Shown here: piece after piece, positions 1 to 5,189 of the stretch
Layout of the letters: each line of letters begins with the position of its first letter
Numbering within the stretch: position 1 is the stretch's first letter
DNA from: Wenzhouxiangella sp.
GTDB lineage: Bacteria > Pseudomonadota > Gammaproteobacteria > Xanthomonadales > Wenzhouxiangellaceae
Assembly: GCA_007135355.1 (NCBI GenBank)
Contig: SLJA01000217.1
Span: 1 to 5,189 of the forward strand
Reading direction: 5' to 3'
Length of the DNA: 5,189 nucleotides
The notes under the pieces: model-generated
The model's database searches: none
Told to the model about the DNA's origin: nothing
Seen by the model: the letters and a program-made list of their open reading frames with translations, nothing else
Program-made: the position numbers and the translations under genes

Positions 1-882
1 GAAACGCAGCTGAACGAAGTGTGGGCTCAGGCCGATTCGCAGCCGCCCCGCCGCTTGACCTCGTTCAACGATGAGCTCTTGAGCGGGCTGTATGTCACCG
101 AGCTGGAGCGGTTCGTCTTTACCAACGACGATATTGAGATCGATGGCTTTCTGGTCCGACCTTTCGGCTTCGACGATGCGCGCACCTGGCCGGTGATTCT
201 CAACATCAGGGGTGGTCCTGCCGGCATGTGGGGGCATCAGTGGATGCATGAGTTCCAGATGATGGCCGGGGCCGGCTATGCGGTGATCTTCACCAACTAT
301 CGTGGCTCGACCGGCTACGGCCATGAGTTCCAGGCCGCCGTGCAGCAGGACTATGGCGGCGTCGATTACCGCGACAACATGGCCTTGGTGGACGCCGCGC
401 TGGAGCGTTTCGAATGGATGGACCCGGAGCGTTTGTTCGTCACCGGCGGCAGCCACGGCGGTTTTCTGACCAACTGGATCACCACTCGCACCGACCGTTT
501 CGTCGCCGCCGTGACCCAGCGCAGCGTGTCGAACTGGATTTCCGAGGCCGGCACCCAAGCCTATCCGCCGGCCGCCATGAACGTCGAGTTCGGCGGCTCG
601 CTGTGGGACAACTTCGATTTGTACTGGGACCGCTCGCCGCTGCAGTTCGCCGATCAGGTGACCACGCCGACCCTGATCATCCACAGCAGCGACGACCGCA
701 TCACGCCCATCGGCCAGGGCCAGGAGTGGTTCTATGCCCTGCTCAACAATGGGGTGGAAGCCGAATTCGCGCTGTTCGAGGGCGAAGGCCACAACCTGTC
801 GCGTACGGGAACGCCGGTTAATCTGGTCAAGCGGCTGGAGCTGATTCTTGACTGGTTTGCGCGTTTCGATCCTGGTGCCTAG
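1..882 (+). CDS. Prolyl oligopeptidase family (S9, acylaminoacyl-peptidase-like) serine peptidase, 5'-truncated
   Basis: The reading frame is open from the first base of the window, so the 293 visible residues are the C-terminal alpha/beta-hydrolase catalytic domain; the start and the beta-propeller usual in this family lie upstream. The GTG at position 19 is internal, not a start. Family landmarks appear in order: RGGP at residues 70-73, NYRGSTGYG at 99-107, the nucleophile motif GGSHGG with Ser151, HSSDDRITP with the probable catalytic Asp232, and EGEGHN with His264. Complete triad and spacing indicate an active peptidase, probably cleaving short peptides or removing N-terminal acyl amino acids; substrate cannot be read from this part. 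The usual HGGP oxyanion-loop motif reads RGGP here. The gene ends with TAG and converges on the XRE operon 105 bp away. Family assignment is firm; subfamily (S9C) is likely. Confidence 0.93.
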   Translation, partial: ETQLNEVWAQADSQPPRRLTSFNDELLSGLYVTELERFVFTNDDIEIDGFLVRPFGFDDARTWPVILNIRGGPAGMWGHQWMHEFQMMAGAGYAVIFTNYRGSTGYGHEFQAAVQQDYGGVDYRDNMALVDAALERFEWMDPERLFVTGGSHGGFLTNWITTRTDRFVAAVTQRSVSNWISEAGTQAYPPAAMNVEFGGSLWDNFDLYWDRSPLQFADQVTTPTLIIHSSDDRITPIGQGQEWFYALLNNGVEAEFALFEGEGHNLSRTGTPVNLVKRLELILDWFARFDPGA

Positions 883-954
883 TTAGCCGCATGGCCCACA
901 AGGCTGCTGCGCCGCCACCAGACAGAGTCGACGCGTTTTATCAACCAAAGGATA

Positions 955-980
955 CGGGGCAGCGTCGCGCGCTGCACCCG
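955..980 (-). terminator. Bulged GC-rich hairpin, candidate terminator of the XRE operon
   Basis: A perfect 6-bp inverted repeat GCAGCG / CGCTGC (959-964 and 970-975, 5-nt loop) extends by four more pairs (955-958 with 977-980) if A976 is bulged. On the minus strand it begins 8 nt after the stop of the XRE gene. The following minus-strand bases include CCTTT but no real U-tract, so intrinsic termination is plausible, not certain. It could also protect the 3' end of the convergent peptidase transcript. Confidence 0.4.
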
Positions 981-987
981 GTGATGC

Positions 988-1311
988 TCAGCCGCTGCCG
1001 AGCAGCCGCATCAGCAGGATGGTTGCACCGGAGCCCATGGCCGCACCGATGATCCCGGCAATCGGCAGTAGCAGCCGCATGCGTTTTAGTGCCGCCTGAT
1101 GTTCGGGCCGGGTCGGGTCGTTGGTCAGCAGCTCGCTGCGTTCGATTTCCAGCACGGCGCACAGGGAAGAGACGGTCTCGTTTGAGGCCACCGACTGGTT
1201 TTCCACGCGCTGGACGGTGCGCAGACTCAAATCCGCCACTTCGGCCAGCTGCTGCTGGGTCCAGCCGCGCGCCATGCGGGCCTGGCGGACTTTTTCGCTG
1301 GACACGTCCAT
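988..1311 (-). CDS. XRE-family HTH regulator with C-terminal membrane helix (107 aa)
   Basis: Residues about 5-62 form a Cro/C1-type helix-turn-helix: ARGWTQQQLAE at 14-24, then the recognition region DLSLRTVQRVE at 27-37 and the ASNETVSSLCAVLEI helices. After a short charged linker (residues 63-79) comes a Gly-rich hydrophobic segment (about 80-104, LLLPIAGIIGAAMGSGATIL) that should span the membrane, so this looks like a DNA-binding protein tethered to the inner membrane by its tail. The start at 1311 was chosen because the HTH begins right there, a GGGAG lies 9 nt upstream, and the ATG overlaps the stop of the preceding 45-aa gene (TGATG), implying translational coupling; an in-frame ATG at 1386 would add 25 residues that read through that gene out of frame. 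It is the last gene of the operon. Control of its own promoter through the TGTCGC array at 2001-2036 is inferred. Confidence 0.85.
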   Translation of the reverse strand: MDVSSEKVRQARMARGWTQQQLAEVADLSLRTVQRVENQSVASNETVSSLCAVLEIERSELLTNDPTRPEHQAALKRMRLLLPIAGIIGAAMGSGATILLMRLLGSG

Positions 1312-1448
1312 CAGCTGCCGCTCCCGGCGGCCTGGGCCAGTTGAGTGCTGATCATCTGCCACCAGGCCAGGCTGATCGGCAGCCACGGTAGCCAGTACGG
1401 CAGCCAGCGATGGAATCGCTCGGCCAGCTTGTCCTTCAGGGCGCTCAT
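1311..1448 (-). CDS. 45-aa Trp-rich hydrophobic small protein
   Basis: A 45-codon frame sits exactly between its two neighbours. Its ATG overlaps the stop of the 156-aa gene (ATGA, 4 nt) and its TGA overlaps the start of the XRE gene (TGATG, 1 nt). GGGGTGG lies just upstream of the ATG. The product starts with a basic amphipathic stretch (SALKDKLAERFHR, residues 2-14), then a hydrophobic segment with regularly placed aromatics and prolines (WLPYWLPWLPISLAWWQM, residues 15-32), and ends in a Ser/Gly-rich tail. Five tryptophans in 45 residues is unusual. It may insert in or lie along the membrane. I recognise no family. Precise coupling at both ends is the main evidence that it is expressed; function is unknown. 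Possible roles are linking or modulating the two membrane-anchored neighbours, or simply maintaining translational coupling. Confidence 0.6.
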   Translation of the reverse strand: MSALKDKLAERFHRWLPYWLPWLPISLAWWQMISTQLAQAAGSGS

Positions 1449-1915
1449 TTGAATACCACCCCGGCCAGGTAACCGAAGCTGGCGCCGACGGCCAGACCAG
1501 CCAACAAGGGCAGCCCTAGCTCCTTGAGCGCATATTTCCAGTCCAGCCTGCCGGTGGCCGGGTCGATGCGGATGCCGCTTTTGTTGATCTCGTCTGAGTC
1601 GATCAGCACCCTGTTGCGAGATAGCTCGATGGTCGCCTTGCCGAACCCGACCAGAAGCAACACACGGTAGTGTTGCCCATCGTGCTCGAATTCATGCGGC
1701 GTCGAGAAGCGCCAGCTGCGTTTGTCGGAGACCACGCGCTTTTGCTGGCCCTGGCAAACCGTGACGACCTCGCGGCCGCTCCAGGTCGAGGCCCAGACGT
1801 GAATGGTGATGTCATCGACATCGAACCAGGCCTCGATGCCGCGTTGCATGGTCATCTTCATGCGAGTGTTTTCGCTGCGCTCCGCCGCTGCGCTGTGCTC
1901 GGTATTGTGGTTCAT
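1445..1915 (-). CDS. Uncharacterised beta-rich protein with C-terminal transmembrane anchor (156 aa)
   Basis: First gene of the operon. The polar N-terminus (residues 1-24) is followed by an about 85-residue domain of alternating short beta-like strands: FDVDDITIHVWAS (31-43), SGREVVTVCQGQ (46-57), a charged SDKRSWRF turn (63-70), HEFEHDGQHYRVLLLV (74-89), then KATIELSRNRVLIDSD (93-108). After a linker with IDPATGRLDWKY comes one hydrophobic helix (about 134-155, LGLPLLAGLAVGASFGYLAGVV) at the very C-terminus, with no signal peptide, so a cytoplasmic domain anchored by its tail is likely. Start 1915 is supported by AAGGAA 5 nt upstream; the longer in-frame extension to 2074 would translate through the promoter and operator. 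The strand pattern (SG-R-VV, H-F--DG--Y-V) loosely recalls small beta-sandwich domains such as FAIM1, but I cannot confirm homology. Function unknown; probably works with the XRE regulator. Confidence 0.8.
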   Translation of the reverse strand: MNHNTEHSAAAERSENTRMKMTMQRGIEAWFDVDDITIHVWASTWSGREVVTVCQGQQKRVVSDKRSWRFSTPHEFEHDGQHYRVLLLVGFGKATIELSRNRVLIDSDEINKSGIRIDPATGRLDWKYALKELGLPLLAGLAVGASFGYLAGVVFK

Positions 1916-1920
1916 TTCGG

Positions 1921-1926
1921 TTCCTT
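1921..1926 (-). promoter_or_regulatory. Ribosome binding site of the 156-aa gene
   Basis: Minus-strand AAGGAA ends 5 nt before the ATG at 1915. It decides the start against the upstream in-frame ATG at 2074. Confidence 0.7.
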
Positions 1927-1955
1927 GCGTTATCACGTCAGATTGCGTGGAACCG

Positions 1956-1984
1956 ATTACAGGCCATGGCGGACCTGCTGAAAA
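1956..1984 (-). promoter_or_regulatory. Sigma70-like promoter of the three-gene XRE operon
   Basis: On the minus strand, TTTTCA (1984-1979, 4 of 6 to the -35 consensus) and TGTAAT (1961-1956, 5 of 6 to the -10 consensus) are separated by 17 nt. Transcription would start near 1949, giving a leader of about 34 nt that carries the AAGGAA site. The TGTCGC array ends directly upstream of the -35. Confidence 0.5.
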
Positions 1985-2036
1985 CGACAGTCGCCTGCCA
2001 TGTCGCCCGTCTGTCGCATGCGACAGGGATGCGACA
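1985..2036. promoter_or_regulatory. Symmetric TGTCGC operator array upstream of the XRE operon
   Basis: The core is a perfect 16-bp palindrome CTGTCGCATGCGACAG at 2011-2026. Outside it, further copies of the half-site lie symmetrically: TGTCGC at 2001-2006 and 2012-2017, and the inverted GCGACA at 2020-2025 and 2031-2036. Each like-oriented pair is offset by 11 bp, about one helical turn, and the whole figure is symmetric about 2018.5. A weaker odd-length palindrome, CGACAGTCG (1985-1993), abuts the -35 at 1979-1984. This is the layout expected for cooperative binding of a dimeric HTH protein, and the XRE product of the operon is the obvious candidate. Its place upstream of the -35 allows activation as well as repression. 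Binding itself is inferred. Confidence 0.55.
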
Positions 2037-2082
2037 GCGCCTAAAGAGCTGCGAGCATGCATCCGAATAAACAAATTCCGTG

Positions 2083-2153
2083 CCCGGAAGGGATCATCCG
2101 CTCGCGAAATCGTAGGTCAGTCTTACATGTCCGACGGACCAAACCCGGAAGGG
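2083..2153. repeat. Direct repeat pair CCCGGAAGGG
   Basis: The 10-bp sequence CCCGGAAGGG occurs at 2083-2092 and again at 2144-2153, 61 bp apart in the same orientation, both between the 5'-nucleotidase homologue and the XRE operon. The right copy is embedded in the hairpin at 2141-2157. It may be chance in GC-rich DNA or a remnant of a small duplication. Confidence 0.3.
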
Positions 2154-2157
2154 GTTT
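2141..2157 (-). terminator. Hairpin at the stop codon of the 5'-nucleotidase homologue
   Basis: AAACCC (2141-2146) and GGGTTT (2152-2157) form a perfect 6-bp stem with a 5-nt loop, starting within the TGA stop codon of the minus-strand gene. A second small inverted repeat GTCC-gac-GGAC follows at 2129-2139. No U-tract follows, so this is at most a weak or Rho-assisted 3' end signal. Confidence 0.25.
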
Positions 2158-3674
2158 CAGAACTCGGCGGTCGGTTCTCCCCTGACCTGAACGGGGCGGA
2201 GTGCCGGCATTGTTGAGTTCGCCGGTGGCCAGGGTTCCAGATTGGCCAACCAGGCGGCCAGGGCTTCGCGGTCCAGCGGGCCGACCGCTTGCTGCTCCAG
2301 GCTGCGCAACAGTGCGTAACCATCGCCGCCTTCGGCCAGGAACAGGGTGGTGGCCAGGGTCAGCGTCTGGTCCGGCGCCAATGTCTTGCCGTTATGCTCA
2401 AGCGCGGACACGCGAGCCCCCGGCGGGGCTTCGGGATCGAAGCGGACTGTGATGCCGCTGATCAGTGGGAACCGGTTGCGCGGTGTCGGGTGATCGGCCA
2501 GCGCCAGTTCCATCAGTTCGCGCAGCTCGGCACCGCTGATCTGTAACTGCACCAGACGATTGCCGAACGGCAACACGGCGGCCACATCAGCCAGGGTGAG
2601 TGCCGGCGGCTCGGCGATCAGGTCGGCGCGCAAGCCGCCGGCGCTGGCAAAGCCAATGTCGCTGTCCATGGCTTGGCGGAAAGCCTCGGCGACCAGCTGG
2701 CCGAGGACGGTCTCCTCGGAACGAGCCCGCTCGAGTGGCAGACGCCAGGGCTGCTCCACCTCCCGGACGGATGCAGCCAGTTGCTCGGTGAGTCGCGTCA
2801 TGTAGTGGTCGCTCAGCGCGGCGATTTCGGCATCTTCGGGCGCATTCGCGTCGACCGGAATCACGCTCAGGCGCCAGTCCGATCGATTGGGCCCCAGCCA
2901 CTCGGCGCGGATGATGCTCGAGATGTTGCCGGCCGAGCGAGCCAGGTAGGTGCCGGCCTCGAAGTCGATCCGCGAGCGGGTTTCCGACACCTCTTCGCCC
3001 AGAACCAGGTCGATGCCGGGCACGGCGCGGACCATGTCCAGATCTTCGGCCGGGGTCTGCTGGGTCAGGGCAACGATCAGATCGGCTCCGGACGCCTGCA
3101 GTGCCGCCACCGCCGAGCGCGCCGAGGTGATCACGTCCTGCTCGATAACTTGGTTTTCGTGGCGGGTGGTGTGCATGGCGGTGGTGATGCCGAATAAGCC
3201 GAGGCGAAAACCGTTGACCTCGATGATGCGGTAGCGTTCCAGCTCATTAAAGGGTGTGCCGTCGGTTTCGGTCAGATTGGCCGTCAGCCAGGGAAACTCG
3301 GACAGTTCGACCAGGCGGCGGGCCTGTTCCACCCCATGGTCGAACTCATGCTGACCGAAGGTTGCAGCATCAATGCCGATCTGGTTGAGTGCTTTGATCA
3401 TGGGCTCCCCGCGCAGCAGGCCGAACAATGTGCCGCCGGCCAGATCGCCGCCGATCAGCACCAGCACCTGCTGGGCCGCCTGGCGTTCAGCTGTCACCAG
3501 TCCGGCCACCCGCGCCAGGCCGCCGCGCACACCGTCGTCCACGGGTGCAATTTCGTGGATGTCGTTGAAATACAGGATGGTCAAGGCGCCGCTGGGCAGC
3601 GGCAGCAACAGCAGCATCAGGACCAGCGCCGCACGCAGCCTGCGCTGGAGGAGCATCGGTTTTAACTCGCGCAT
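2157..3674 (-). CDS. Exported 5'-nucleotidase (UshA)-family metallophosphoesterase homologue with altered metal site
   Basis: 505 aa, close to the family's usual length. Residues 1-30 are a signal peptide (basic start, ALVLMLLLLPLP core, likely cut after SGA), so the protein is periplasmic. The N-terminal metallophosphoesterase domain (about 31-275) has NDIHEI (Asp38, His40), GGDL (Asp77) and GQHEFD (108-112), plus GGLARV, matching the NDxxEI-P/GGLARV branch of bifunctional 5'-nucleotidases. The C-terminal nucleotidase domain (about 318-480) keeps SAGGLRAD (344-351), LPFGN (368-372), ISG (405-407) and GGDGY (449-453). Several expected metal ligands are changed: Asn of GNHE is Gln108, the later His is Gln205, and the GGHxH/Q motif is GEEVS (226-230). 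It may hydrolyse nucleotides or other phosphate esters with an altered site, or be inactive. Start 3674 has GGAAAA upstream; Met7 is an alternative. It is transcribed divergently from ppdK. Confidence 0.85.
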   Translation of the reverse strand: MRELKPMLLQRRLRAALVLMLLLLPLPSGALTILYFNDIHEIAPVDDGVRGGLARVAGLVTAERQAAQQVLVLIGGDLAGGTLFGLLRGEPMIKALNQIGIDAATFGQHEFDHGVEQARRLVELSEFPWLTANLTETDGTPFNELERYRIIEVNGFRLGLFGITTAMHTTRHENQVIEQDVITSARSAVAALQASGADLIVALTQQTPAEDLDMVRAVPGIDLVLGEEVSETRSRIDFEAGTYLARSAGNISSIIRAEWLGPNRSDWRLSVIPVDANAPEDAEIAALSDHYMTRLTEQLAASVREVEQPWRLPLERARSEETVLGQLVAEAFRQAMDSDIGFASAGGLRADLIAEPPALTLADVAAVLPFGNRLVQLQISGAELRELMELALADHPTPRNRFPLISGITVRFDPEAPPGARVSALEHNGKTLAPDQTLTLATTLFLAEGGDGYALLRSLEQQAVGPLDREALAAWLANLEPWPPANSTMPALRPVQVRGEPTAEF

Positions 3675-3787
3675 CAGGATTTTTCCGGTAATTGAGTGGC
3701 TAATCGGCGGTTCCGGGCCCGTTCGGGGTGGTTGTGTGGCGTATCATTTTCATCTATCTGGCATCTCCGCGAGCAAAGGATCCAACA
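3675..3787. promoter_or_regulatory. Divergent intergenic region between the 5'-nucleotidase homologue and ppdK
   Basis: These 113 bp must contain the promoters or leaders of both flanking genes. For ppdK the best I can find is a weak pair, TTGTGT (3732-3737) and TATCTG (3755-3760), with 17-nt spacing and 3 of 6 matches each. An 8-bp palindrome CGGGCCCG lies at 3714-3721. The TGTCGC half-site of the XRE operon does not occur here, so there is no sign that these genes share that control. Confidence 0.3.
3775..3780 (+). promoter_or_regulatory. Ribosome binding site of ppdK
   Basis: AAAGGA ends 7 nt before the GTG at 3788. Together with the conserved N-terminus it fixes this non-ATG start. Confidence 0.75.
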
Positions 3788-5189
3788 GTGAGCAAAACAT
3801 CCTGGGTATATGGTTTCGAGCAAGGCGACGGCAGCAACAAGAAATTGCTGGGTGGCAAAGGCGCCAATCTGTGTGAAATGACGCGCATCGGCATCAATGT
3901 GCCACCGGGCTTCGTGGTGACGACCGAGGCCTGCGTCGCTTACCAGTCAGATCCGGATCGTCGACTGCCGGAGGGGCTGATGGATCAGGTGCGGGCACAA
4001 ATGGCCGCACTGGAACAGCAGACCGGTAAGACCTTCGGCGGCGGCGATGATCCGCTGTTGGTCTCGGTCCGTTCCGGCTCGGCTCTGTCCATGCCCGGCA
4101 TGATGGACACAATCCTGAACTTGGGGCTCAATGCCGATACGCTGGCCGGTGTTATCCGCCACACCGATAATCCGCGCTTTGCCTACGACGCTTACCGTCG
4201 CTTCATCCAGCTGTTCGGCAAGGTGGCCCTGGGCGTGCCCGACGAGCTGTTTGACGAACAGTTTGACGAGATCAAGGCGCGAGCCGGCGTGCGCGCGGAT
4301 CTTGACCTGGGCGCCGGCGCATTGGCAGAGATCTGCGAGCGCTTTCTCGAGGTGGTGTCCAAACATACCGGGCGTCCTTTCCCGTCGGATCCGCACGAGC
4401 AGCTGGAGCTGTCCATCCGCGCGGTGTTCAACTCGTGGATGGGACGGCGAGCGGTGGACTACCGCCGCGAGTTCGGCATCACCCCGGACATGGCCAACGG
4501 CACCGCGGTCAATGTCTGCACCATGGTGTTCGGCAACATGGGCTCCGACTGCGCCACCGGCGTTGGTTTTACCCGCAACCCCGGCACCGGCGAGAACCTG
4601 CTGTACGGCGAGTACCTGGTCAATGCCCAGGGCGAAGACGTGGTGGCCGGCATCCGCACGCCCAAGGCGCTGGCCGAGATGGAGCAGGAAATGCCGGAGA
4701 TGTATAGCCAGCTCCAGGCGCTGCGCGACCGGTTGGAGAAGCACTACAGGGAGGTGCAGGACTTTGAGTTCACCATCGAGCGCGGTGTTTTGTACTGCCT
4801 GCAGACGCGCAACGGCAAGATGAATGCGGCGGCCATGGTGCGCACCTCGGTGGAAATGCACCAGGAAGGTCTGATCACGCAGGAGCAGGCCCTGACCCGG
4901 GTCAAGCCGGAGCAGCTGGAGCAGATGCTGTTTCCGCGCCTGGATCCGGCGTACAAGGCCAAGCCGGTTGCCGCCGGCCTGCCGGCATCACCCGGTGCGG
5001 CCAGCGGCCAGGTGGTGTTCGACGCCGACCGCGCCGTCGAGCTGGGCGGCCAGGGCCTGGACGTGCTACTGCTGCGCGAGGAGACCAAGCCCGAGGACAT
5101 CCATGGCTTTTTTGCCGCGCGCGGGATTCTGACCAGCCGCGGCGGCAAGACCTCGCACGCCGCCGTGGTCGCGCGCGGCATGGGCAAGC
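3788..5189 (+). CDS. ppdK: Pyruvate phosphate dikinase, 3'-truncated
   Basis: Interconverts ATP, Pi and pyruvate with AMP, PPi and phosphoenolpyruvate in the cytoplasm. The 467 visible codons cover the nucleotide-binding domain and most of the central phosphohistidine domain; the C-terminal PEP/pyruvate barrel (family length about 870-900 aa) lies beyond the window. Landmarks: WVYGFEQGD and GGKGANL (22-28, Lys24) at the N-terminus, SVRSGSALSMPGMMDT (93-108, Arg95), FTRNPGTGE (261-269), NAQGEDVVAGIRTP (279-292), EFTIERG with QTRNGK (339-344; Gln339 and Arg341 bind nucleotide in the family), and GGKTSHAAVVARGMGK (452-467) with catalytic His457 and the adjacent Thr455 that PDRP-type regulators phosphorylate in some species. 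These motifs separate it from PEP synthase. GTG start with AAAGGA 7 nt upstream. The residue between GG and TSH is Lys454 rather than the usual Met. Confidence 0.97.
   Translation, partial: MSKTSWVYGFEQGDGSNKKLLGGKGANLCEMTRIGINVPPGFVVTTEACVAYQSDPDRRLPEGLMDQVRAQMAALEQQTGKTFGGGDDPLLVSVRSGSALSMPGMMDTILNLGLNADTLAGVIRHTDNPRFAYDAYRRFIQLFGKVALGVPDELFDEQFDEIKARAGVRADLDLGAGALAEICERFLEVVSKHTGRPFPSDPHEQLELSIRAVFNSWMGRRAVDYRREFGITPDMANGTAVNVCTMVFGNMGSDCATGVGFTRNPGTGENLLYGEYLVNAQGEDVVAGIRTPKALAEMEQEMPEMYSQLQALRDRLEKHYREVQDFEFTIERGVLYCLQTRNGKMNAAAMVRTSVEMHQEGLITQEQALTRVKPEQLEQMLFPRLDPAYKAKPVAAGLPASPGAASGQVVFDADRAVELGGQGLDVLLLREETKPEDIHGFFAARGILTSRGGKTSHAAVVARGMGK

Noticed and set aside
988..1386. Longer XRE protein starting at 1386
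   Set aside because: The added 25 residues overlap the 45-aa gene in another frame, carry no HTH-related sequence, and the start at 1311 has both an SD-like GGGAG and stop-start coupling.
2011..2026. The perfect palindrome as a transcription terminator hairpin
   Set aside because: It has no central loop and no U-tract, and it belongs to a larger set of phased half-sites, which fits protein binding better.
1445..2074. Longer form of the 156-aa protein starting at 2074
   Set aside because: It would translate through the predicted operator and promoter; the start at 1915 has a much better RBS.
1803..2216. Plus-strand 137-codon frame across the XRE operon upstream region
   Set aside because: Its first part is antisense to the 156-aa gene and the rest crosses the operator region; no RBS-supported start or recognisable domain.
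2673..3197. Plus-strand 174-codon frame opposite the 5'-nucleotidase homologue
   Set aside because: Antisense to a gene with clear domain motifs and a signal peptide; no recognisable protein features of its own.
4131..4823. Plus-strand 230-codon frame inside ppdK
   Set aside because: It is an alternate frame of ppdK, with Arg/Ser/Trp-rich low-information sequence and no family resemblance.
3947..4861. Long minus-strand open frame (304 codons), rich in His and Gln
   Set aside because: It lies entirely antisense to ppdK, whose protein motifs are unmistakable; the composition is what a mirrored high-GC gene produces.
1..5189. CRISPR array, transposon ends, tRNA/rRNA genes, integrase or toxin-antitoxin pair
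   Set aside because: No repeat-spacer pattern, paired inverted termini with transposase, or RNA gene signatures are visible. The XRE plus small protein pair could suggest a toxin-antitoxin module, but neither partner resembles a known toxin.

Overview
The window is a high-GC bacterial segment. Dense coding, mostly strong Shine-Dalgarno sequences, an S9C-type oligopeptidase and a divergent pyruvate phosphate dikinase suggest a Gram-negative proteobacterium. A gammaproteobacterium of the Xanthomonadales/Wenzhouxiangella kind is my best guess, but this is an inference from gene style and not demonstrated. No rRNA, tRNA, CRISPR array, insertion sequence or phage gene is visible.

Layout. (1) Positions 1-882, plus strand: the C-terminal catalytic domain of a prolyl-oligopeptidase-family (S9) serine peptidase whose start lies upstream of the window. 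(2) Positions 883-987: a short convergent gap with a bulged GC-rich hairpin that may end the minus-strand operon. (3) Positions 988-1915, minus strand: a compact three-gene operon with overlapping start and stop codons. In order of transcription it encodes a 156-aa beta-rich protein with a C-terminal membrane helix, a 45-aa Trp-rich hydrophobic miniprotein, and a 107-aa XRE-type HTH protein that also ends in a membrane helix. (4) Positions 1916-2156: the regulatory region of that operon, with a good sigma70-like promoter and, directly upstream of its -35, a symmetric array of TGTCGC half-sites spaced about one helical turn apart. (5) Positions 2157-3674, minus strand: an exported UshA/5'-nucleotidase-family protein whose metal site looks half-dismantled. 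(6) Positions 3675-3787: a divergent intergenic region. (7) Positions 3788-5189, plus strand: pyruvate phosphate dikinase, GTG start, running off the right edge 10 codons after the catalytic histidine.

The flanking genes are ordinary housekeeping or metabolic genes (peptide turnover, PEP/pyruvate interconversion, periplasmic nucleotide scavenging or a derivative of it). The less ordinary content is in the middle. The XRE operon combines a probable membrane-tethered regulator, a second tail-anchored protein of unknown fold and a tiny hydrophobic protein, behind an elaborate operator. I infer a small self-regulated membrane-associated signalling unit; the trigger and targets cannot be read from the sequence. 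The second candidate is the 5'-nucleotidase homologue, which keeps the family architecture but has lost several metal ligands and may be a pseudoenzyme or a metal-site variant.
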